Shown in pieces: positions 59,287 through 64,000 of a stretch of DNA of 64,000 nt (position 1 is the first letter of the stretch; every line of letters begins with the position of its first letter). The stretch is from Clostridia bacterium (GTDB lineage Bacteria; Bacillota; Clostridia; Oscillospirales; Acutalibacteraceae), in contig JAFTUG010000012.1 in the NCBI GenBank assembly GCA_017466365.1, forward strand, positions 159,545-223,544, read 5' to 3'. The notes under the pieces were generated by a model that searched no databases, was not told the DNA's origin, and saw nothing but the letters and a program-made list of their open reading frames with translations. The position numbers and the translations under genes are program-made.

Positions 59287-60843
59287 TCAGTTTATTGCCT
59301 CAAACAGACCTTTAAGCTCACCTTTAATATCGGTGTCATTTGAAAGGCGTGCAGGCATTGCGTTGTATTTATCAATCAAAGAGTAAATCTCATCCTTGAG
59401 AGACTCATCTCTGCTTTGAATGAATTTAAAAATCTTTTCAATTAAATCGCAGGCAACATAAAATTTTTCAGACCATTTTGAAATTTCACGGCAAACGGGC
59501 AAATCCTGCATGAGAAAAGCTTTGCATGCATACATTTTGCCGAGATATTCTTCTGCAAGCTCAAAAGCCTTTTGCTTATTTTCTGCTTTGAATGCATTTT
59601 CTATTTTATCAAATGCCTCATACATCCGCCTTGAATTTGTGTCCTTAAGGCAGGAGGTATAAAGATGGTCTGCAAAAACAATGAATGCATCTGCGTTTTC
59701 TTTGCCGATAACTTGCCTTATCGCATTCTCCCATGATTTCTGCGGGTTATAATTTTCACTGTCCCACAGATAATCCGCAAAGGTTATGAGCGGAATTTTT
59801 GAGCATTCGGCATATTCCATGCAGTTTGAAATTATTCCCTCGGAATATTTCCATAAATCCTTATCACGGTTGATAATTGGTGAAATATGCATCTCGTTAT
59901 ACATTGAGCAGTCATTGACGGGGTAATTATCCCAATAAAGCGGTTTATGATGAGTGCCTTCAATGAATTTGAGTGCTTCAATGCTTGTAAGCTCTCTTGA
60001 GCAGATGTCTCTGCCGGTCCAGAAAACCGAAACAAGCGGCGGAATGTTCTGACCGAGCTTTGAAATATAGTATTCGTTGCCTTTTCCGTGATAAAGAGTG
60101 GGGCAGACCGTGAGATTTATTGCAGGGTTGATTTCTTTTAAAAAAGAATAATATCGGTTGATAAGGTCAATATGTGCGTTTACCGTTTCGCCGTAAAGAG
60201 CCTTATCCTCTTCAAATTCAAGCTCCTCATCGATATCGTCAAGCAGCAGACCGAAATGAGTGATACCGATTGAATAAAGCTGCTTTGTTTTTTCGATTAG
60301 TGCGTCAAATTCTTTATCGTCGGAGTATTTCATTGAGAGTCCCGGAGCAATGCACCAGTAAAAATCCATAAAGTAATTTTTGGAGGTATCTACAAGCTCT
60401 TTTAACCTCGCAAGATCAGACTCGGGGTATTTTTCACGCCATTTTTCACGGTGGTAGAGGTCGTCTTTCGGCGCATGATAAACGGTGTTCATACGGTTCT
60501 TTGCCATAAGTGACATAACGGATTTTCGGCTTTCGTGAGTCCAAGGAGTGCCGTAAAAACCTTCGATGTAGCCTCTGACTGCAAAGGACGGAGCGCAGAT
60601 ATATTCGCCGTCACAAAGCCTGTTTTCATCAAGACGCTTTGCAATATCGCAAAGTGCATAGAATGCACTTTTTTCTCCCGAGCATTCAATATCGATTCTT
60701 TTGCCCGTTATATTAAGTGTGTATTTTTCATCGGTTAACCTGTATGATTTTTCACAATATACGGTACGCCTTGAATTAAGATGCGATATTTTTATATCAT
60801 ATTCATTCAGAGCATCGCCGAAAAGTTCTTTAAAATCAGCCAT
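59287..60843 (-). CDS. GH84 beta-N-acetylglucosaminidase (O-GlcNAcase type), cytoplasmic
   Basis: This 518-residue enzyme belongs to glycoside hydrolase family 84, which removes beta-linked GlcNAc from proteins or glycans by substrate-assisted catalysis. Residues 1-95 form a small alpha/beta domain. The TIM barrel opens with VRGYIEGFYGTPWTHESR, has YHAPKDDLYHR and the catalytic pair in GLLLDDIDEE, and continues with PLYWDNYPVND. A helical C-terminal domain follows. There is no signal peptide, unlike secreted NagJ or BtGH84. The start at 60843 has GGAGGA 6 bases upstream; the ATG at 60849 abuts it. It heads an operon with two ceramidase-like genes and is divergent from a GNAT gene. Confidence 0.9.
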   Translation of the reverse strand: MADFKELFGDALNEYDIKISHLNSRRTVYCEKSYRLTDEKYTLNITGKRIDIECSGEKSAFYALCDIAKRLDENRLCDGEYICAPSFAVRGYIEGFYGTPWTHESRKSVMSLMAKNRMNTVYHAPKDDLYHREKWREKYPESDLARLKELVDTSKNYFMDFYWCIAPGLSMKYSDDKEFDALIEKTKQLYSIGITHFGLLLDDIDEELEFEEDKALYGETVNAHIDLINRYYSFLKEINPAINLTVCPTLYHGKGNEYYISKLGQNIPPLVSVFWTGRDICSRELTSIEALKFIEGTHHKPLYWDNYPVNDCSMYNEMHISPIINRDKDLWKYSEGIISNCMEYAECSKIPLITFADYLWDSENYNPQKSWENAIRQVIGKENADAFIVFADHLYTSCLKDTNSRRMYEAFDKIENAFKAENKQKAFELAEEYLGKMYACKAFLMQDLPVCREISKWSEKFYVACDLIEKIFKFIQSRDESLKDEIYSLIDKYNAMPARLSNDTDIKGELKGLFEAIN

Positions 60844-60864
60844 ACGCATTCCTCCAACACTAAA

Positions 60865-60893
60865 ATAATACAATAATTTGCAAATGATTGCAA
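60865..60893 (-). promoter_or_regulatory. sigma-A promoter for the GH84 operon
   Basis: On the minus strand: TTGCAA (60893-60888), 17-base spacer, TATTAT (60870-60865). Confidence 0.75.
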
Positions 60894-60918
60894 TTATTAA
60901 AATAACAGATAATCCGCC

Positions 60919-60947
60919 TTGATTTTTGTGAGATTTAATGATAAACT
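60919..60947 (+). promoter_or_regulatory. sigma-A promoter for the GNAT gene
   Basis: TTGATT (60919-60924), 17-base spacer, TAAACT (60942-60947); divergent from the GH84 promoter, with the two -35 elements 25 bases apart, so both could be controlled by one regulator. Confidence 0.7.
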
Positions 60948-60969
60948 TTTTAAAACGGAAGTGATAAAA

Positions 60970-61524
60970 ATGATAATCAGACCATATGAACCGAAAGATA
61001 AAGAGAATGTACGCTTTGTTTGTCTAAACAGCGAAGGACCCTGCAAAAGCTCTGCAAGAGGAATAAATTTTTCACTTGCGGTATATTGTGATTACTATAT
61101 TGAAAAAGAGCCTGAAAATTGTTTTGTTGCGGCTGATGAAAACGATAAAGCTGTCGGATATATCATCTGCACGGAAAATTTTGATGTTTTCAAAGGTCGT
61201 TTTGTGAGTGAATATTATCCCAAAATAAAAAAATGGGAATACCGCCGCAGAAAATCCGCATTAAGGTCAATTGTTCCTCACGAGAAATATAAAGAAGAAT
61301 ATCCCGCACATCTTCACATTGATGTGCTGCCTGAATATCAGCGCATGGGTCTCGGACATAAGATGACAGATGTGTTGCTTGAACACCTTAAGAAAAAAGG
61401 CGTAAAGGGTATTATGCTCACAACATGGATAAAAAATGAAAAGGGCAGGGGTTTTTATGATAAATACGGCTTCACTCTGCTTGAAGAAACCAAAAACTGT
61501 GCCGTTTACGGCTTGAAACTGTAA
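60970..61524 (+). CDS. GNAT-fold protein resembling the HAT-like domain of O-GlcNAcase
   Basis: This 184-residue GNAT protein begins IIRPYEPKDKENVRFVCLNS and has YYIEKEPENCFVAADENDKA, then HLHIDVLPEYQRMGLGHKM. QRMGLG is the acetyl-CoA loop. A helical insertion at about residues 75-115 precedes that strand. This pattern is that of the acetyltransferase-like domain at the C-terminus of animal O-GlcNAcase and its bacterial homologues. The start at 60970 follows GGAAGTG; a longer reading to 60919 would run through the promoter. A T8 terminator follows. It is next to, but divergent from, a GH84 gene. Whether it acetylates anything is not known. Confidence 0.8.
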   Translation: MIIRPYEPKDKENVRFVCLNSEGPCKSSARGINFSLAVYCDYYIEKEPENCFVAADENDKAVGYIICTENFDVFKGRFVSEYYPKIKKWEYRRRKSALRSIVPHEKYKEEYPAHLHIDVLPEYQRMGLGHKMTDVLLEHLKKKGVKGIMLTTWIKNEKGRGFYDKYGFTLLEETKNCAVYGLKL

Positions 61525-61531
61525 CAAAACA

Positions 61532-61567
61532 ACCGACAAATCTTTAAGGTTTGTCGGTCTTTTTTTT
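61532..61567 (+). terminator. Terminator of the GNAT gene
   Basis: ACCGACAAA (61532-61540) and TTTGTCGGT (61550-61558) form a perfect stem followed by C and T8. It also abuts the end of murQ on the other strand. Confidence 0.9.
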
Positions 61568-62366
61568 ATTTCTCCGCCGCAGAACGGATATTCCATCCGC
61601 TTGCTTCAAGCGATGCCTCTGCCTCTTCTTCGGAGCAGTTGAGAATTTCGGTAACTATACCAATCATTCTTTTGCGAAGCTTTTTATTGGTAGGTTTAAG
61701 ATTTATCATCAGGTTTTCATAAACACATCCGCATTTAACCATTGATGCGGTTGAAATCATATTAAGAATTATTTTCTGCGCTGTTCCTGCCTTCATTCTT
61801 GTTGAACCGGTTATAACCTCGGGACCCGTATCTGCACAGATATCGATATCCGCAGCTTTGCCAAGCTCTGTGTCAGGGTTGTTGGTTATTGAAACCGCTG
61901 TTGCACCAATGCTTTTGGCGTAGTTTACCGCCGAAACAACATATGCTGCCGAGCCCGAAGCGGAAATTCCTATTAATATATCCTTACTGCTGAAATTTCG
62001 GCTTTTCAGATCGTTGACCGACATTTCAGCGTTATCCTCCGCATTTTCAGCTGCTTTGAACATGCAACTTTCTCCGCCTGCAATTATTCCGTTGAATAAA
62101 TCATAGGAAACACCGAAGGTAGGAGGGCATTCCGCAGCATCGCATACTCCGAGTCTGCCTGAAGTTCCGCTTCCGATATAGAAAACTCTGCCGCCTGATT
62201 TTATCGCGTCAACAGCGGCATCGCATGTTTTTTCGATTTGCGGCAATGCATTTTCAACGGCTGATGTTACCTTTGCATTTTCTTCATTGATTATTTTTAA
62301 CATTTCATATGTTGACATTTTGTCAATACCATATGTATTTTGATTTCTCATTTCGGTTTTAAGCAT
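61566..62366 (-). CDS. murQ: N-acetylmuramic acid 6-phosphate etherase
   Basis: MurQ splits the lactyl ether of MurNAc-6-phosphate to give GlcNAc-6-phosphate and D-lactate, a step of cell-wall recycling. The SIS-fold motifs are clear: IGSGTSGRLGVCDAAECPPT, IAGGESCMFKAAE, GISASGSAAYV and TGSTRMKAGTAQKIILNM. I chose ATG 62366, which overlaps the kinase stop by 8 bases and gives 266 residues with the family start (RNQNTYGIDKMSTYEML). The C-terminus ends about 30 residues early compared with E. coli MurQ (298), losing the last helices. The terminator of the convergent gene abuts the stop. Confidence 0.92.
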   Translation of the reverse strand: MLKTEMRNQNTYGIDKMSTYEMLKIINEENAKVTSAVENALPQIEKTCDAAVDAIKSGGRVFYIGSGTSGRLGVCDAAECPPTFGVSYDLFNGIIAGGESCMFKAAENAEDNAEMSVNDLKSRNFSSKDILIGISASGSAAYVVSAVNYAKSIGATAVSITNNPDTELGKAADIDICADTGPEVITGSTRMKAGTAQKIILNMISTASMVKCGCVYENLMINLKPTNKKLRKRMIGIVTEILNCSEEEAEASLEASGWNIRSAAEK

Positions 62367-63273
62367 GTTTTTCACCGCCATGTATATTTGATTTTGCAAG
62401 AGCTGCCGCACCGTTAACCATCGGCTCATCCGAGAAAATGAGCGGAGAATCATTATCGATATATTTGAGCATAAAAGGCTTTATGATTTCTTTTTGTTTG
62501 CATAAACCGCCGCAAATAACGGTTTTTTCGTTACTGTTTTTCAGATAGCTTCGGGCAGTGTTAATTATTTTTGCTGCTTCACGGATATTGCGGTCTATAA
62601 TTCTTTCGGCTTCGTTATCACCTTGTTTATATGCTTCAAAAACTACGGGAGCAAAAGAAGCAACATATGCCGCTCCGCCTGCATAAATATCAGCAACGGA
62701 ATTTTCAAGATTTTTTTCAAGGCGGTTTTCAGTAAGCTCCGATATCAGCCTGCTTCCGCCTCTGCCGTCAAGGTATTCAAATGCGCTGTTGAGGGCATCC
62801 GAACCAAAGTGAAAACCGCTTCCGCCTTTATCTATCATATAGCCGCGGCCGCCTGTGCGGTGGCATTCTCCGTCGGACTGACTGAAAGCGACAATACCGG
62901 TTCCCATGATAACGGCAACGCCGTTTTCTCCTTTTAAGGCAGCCTGCAAAACGCTGTCGGTATCGCTGCCGTTTGAAAATGCACCGAATCCAAAGCTGCC
63001 GAGAAAGTCTGAAATTGCTTTCTTGTTTACGGAAGTTCCGCCTCCTGCAATTCCTGCAAACACCGAGATTTCGCCCAAATCAATGCCGCCGCATACAGCA
63101 TGAATGCCTTCTTTAAGAATTGCTTTTGCTGCATCGAGACCTTCATTTACGGGATTTGATGAACCGAGAACCAATCTTTTGATTTCAGCGGAATGGATAT
63201 CCGTCAGCAGAAACTCGGTTTTTGTTCCGCCGCCGTCAATACCCAGGCAATATTTTATTTTGCTCTTGTTCAT
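62359..63273 (-). CDS. BadF/BadG-type sugar kinase (GlcNAc/MurNAc kinase-like)
   Basis: This 304-residue ASKHA kinase has LGIDGGGTKTEFLLTD (phosphate 1), AVIMGTGIVAFSQ, GGRGYMIDKGGSGFHFGSDAL and CGGLCKQKEIIKPF. It belongs to the BadF/N-acetylglucosamine kinase branch, which includes MurK, a clostridial kinase of MurNAc and GlcNAc. It lacks the cysteine pair of the true activases, unlike the gene at 36573. It overlaps murQ by 8 bases, so a MurK-like function (making MurNAc-6-phosphate for MurQ) is likely. GGGAGGG precedes the ATG. Confidence 0.87.
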   Translation of the reverse strand: MNKSKIKYCLGIDGGGTKTEFLLTDIHSAEIKRLVLGSSNPVNEGLDAAKAILKEGIHAVCGGIDLGEISVFAGIAGGGTSVNKKAISDFLGSFGFGAFSNGSDTDSVLQAALKGENGVAVIMGTGIVAFSQSDGECHRTGGRGYMIDKGGSGFHFGSDALNSAFEYLDGRGGSRLISELTENRLEKNLENSVADIYAGGAAYVASFAPVVFEAYKQGDNEAERIIDRNIREAAKIINTARSYLKNSNEKTVICGGLCKQKEIIKPFMLKYIDNDSPLIFSDEPMVNGAAALAKSNIHGGEKHA

Positions 63274-63300
63274 TCAATCCCTCCCTGCGGTTATGTTATC

Positions 63301-63329
63301 ATTATAGACATAAAATCGGCAAAAAGCAA
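63301..63329 (-). promoter_or_regulatory. sigma-A promoter for the kinase-murQ operon
   Basis: On the minus strand: TTGCTT (63329-63324), 17-base spacer, TATAAT (63306-63301). Confidence 0.7.
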
Positions 63330-63422
63330 CAAAAACCGAATAAAGACATTGTTTCGGTGAATTCAAATCTGTAATAATCAGAAAACATTTATTAATATGA
63401 GTTGTTTTTTTGAAAAATTTTA

Positions 63423-63450
63423 TTGATTATTATTTCTTTTATGATATAAT
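63423..63450 (+). promoter_or_regulatory. sigma-A promoter for the BspA-like gene at 63502
   Basis: TTGATT (63423-63428), 16-base spacer, TATAAT (63445-63450) preceded by TG. The region between the two divergent genes (63274-63501) holds only these promoters. Confidence 0.78.
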
Positions 63451-63501
63451 TTTATCGTATAGTTTCATGCAGAACTATCAAAAAATATAGGAGGGTTCCG
63501 A

Positions 63502-64000
63502 ATGGAAAAATCAAAACGAATTCTGGCAACGGTACTTGCAATAATTGCGGTTTTATCATTGTCCGTGGTTTGTGTCGTTGCAGCAACAGATGAAGAGGTT
63601 GAGGGTTACTATACCTACAAAAATCTTGCCGGTAGTGTAACGATAACCGATGTTGATTCTGCAATCAGCGGTAATCTGGTGATACCGTCAACACTCGGCG
63701 GAGGAACTGTAACCTCAATCGGCTCAAATGCATTCAATGGTTGCACCTCACTCAAGAGTGTTGTAATACCTGACAGTGTGGAAACAATCGAATACGGAGC
63801 ATTTGAAGGCTGCACGGGAATGACAAGCCTTACAATCGGTGAGGGAGTAACAAGTATTAACAGTTATGCATTCCGCAATTGCAAAGGTCTCACAGAGATA
63901 AACTTCAATGCAGTGAATATGTCAGATCTCGGATATTCGTACGGTTTGTTCGGTTATGCAGGCAGTGAAGGAGAAGGAATAACCGTAACAATCGGAGAAG
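63502..64000 (+). CDS. BspA-type leucine-rich repeat surface protein, 3' part outside window
   Basis: The first 166 residues are visible. They have a signal peptide (KRILATVLAIIAVLSLSVVC, ending VVAA). A strand module like those of the giant protein follows (YYTYKNLAGSVTITDVDSAI). Next come LRR_5 repeats (IPDSVETIEYGAFEGCTGM, LTIGEGVTSINSYAFRNC) and a longer insert ending GSEGEGITVTIGE. AGGAGGG lies 6 bases upstream of ATG 63502. It is the third BspA-like gene in the window; the total length is unknown. Confidence 0.88.
   Translation, partial: MEKSKRILATVLAIIAVLSLSVVCVVAATDEEVEGYYTYKNLAGSVTITDVDSAISGNLVIPSTLGGGTVTSIGSNAFNGCTSLKSVVIPDSVETIEYGAFEGCTGMTSLTIGEGVTSINSYAFRNCKGLTEINFNAVNMSDLGYSYGLFGYAGSEGEGITVTIGE

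Noticed and set aside
62359-63273. BadF-type protein as a second dehydratase activase
   Set aside because: It lacks the two cluster cysteines of activases and overlaps murQ, so a sugar kinase is the better reading.

Overview
The window is a chromosomal segment of a low-to-moderate GC, Gram-positive anaerobe of the class Clostridia. It most resembles an uncultured gut member of the Ruminococcaceae/Oscillospiraceae. This rests on gene order (rplS-lepB-rbgA-rnhB-yraN, tig-clpP-clpX, trmK-nif3), strong AGGAGG ribosome binding sites, sigma-A promoters with 17-base spacers, a spoIVFA/spoIVFB-like pair that points to sporulation, large BspA-type leucine-rich-repeat surface proteins, and an oxygen-sensitive 2-hydroxyacyl-CoA-dehydratase-type enzyme cluster. 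I saw no rRNA, tRNA, CRISPR array, prophage or insertion sequence. One MITE-like repeat is present.

Layout. 1-3265 (minus): a tightly overlapping operon DUF1858-trmK-nif3-rqcH, with rqcH cut by the left edge. 3399-6633 (plus): two FAD-dependent oxidoreductases and a small unknown gene. 6906-8433: a LytM/site-2-protease pair (spoIVFA/B-like) behind a putative sigma-E promoter. 8455-10581 (minus): a BspA-like surface protein with a long structured leader containing a terminator. 10797-10970: MITE-like repeat. 11048-13541: B12-binding radical SAM protein and its DUF2344 partner. 13783-19477: housekeeping run rplS, two signal peptidases, rbgA, capA-like, rnhB, yraN, dipeptidase. 19537-25582: thrC, DUF1540, a phosphoesterase, tig, clpP, clpX. 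25619-31393: MATE exporter, HAD phosphatase and a two-subunit ABC exporter. 31560-35673: a cytoplasmic propeller/alpha-toroid protein, a lipoprotein and a glycerophosphodiesterase.

35733-41455 (minus) is the most unusual part: a seven-gene operon with an ECF transporter S-component, a CooC-like ATPase, two subunits related to (R)-2-hydroxyacyl-CoA dehydratase, its ATP-dependent activase, a one-helix membrane peptide, and a stand-alone protein resembling the middle domain of acetyl-CoA synthase. No carbon monoxide dehydrogenase or full acetyl-CoA synthase accompanies it. It looks like an uncharacterised ATP-driven, low-potential reductase or dehydratase system.

41496-53630 holds a secreted glycoside-hydrolase-like protein and a divergently transcribed 3316-residue BspA-like protein built from seven repeated modules. 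53817-56180 encodes a phosphohistidine swivel enzyme resembling rifampicin phosphotransferase. 56310-63273 looks like an amino-sugar and glycoconjugate region: a GH84 (O-GlcNAcase type) enzyme followed by two ceramidase-like proteins, a divergent GNAT protein resembling the HAT-like domain of O-GlcNAcase, and a BadF-type sugar kinase with MurQ. The window ends inside another BspA-like gene.
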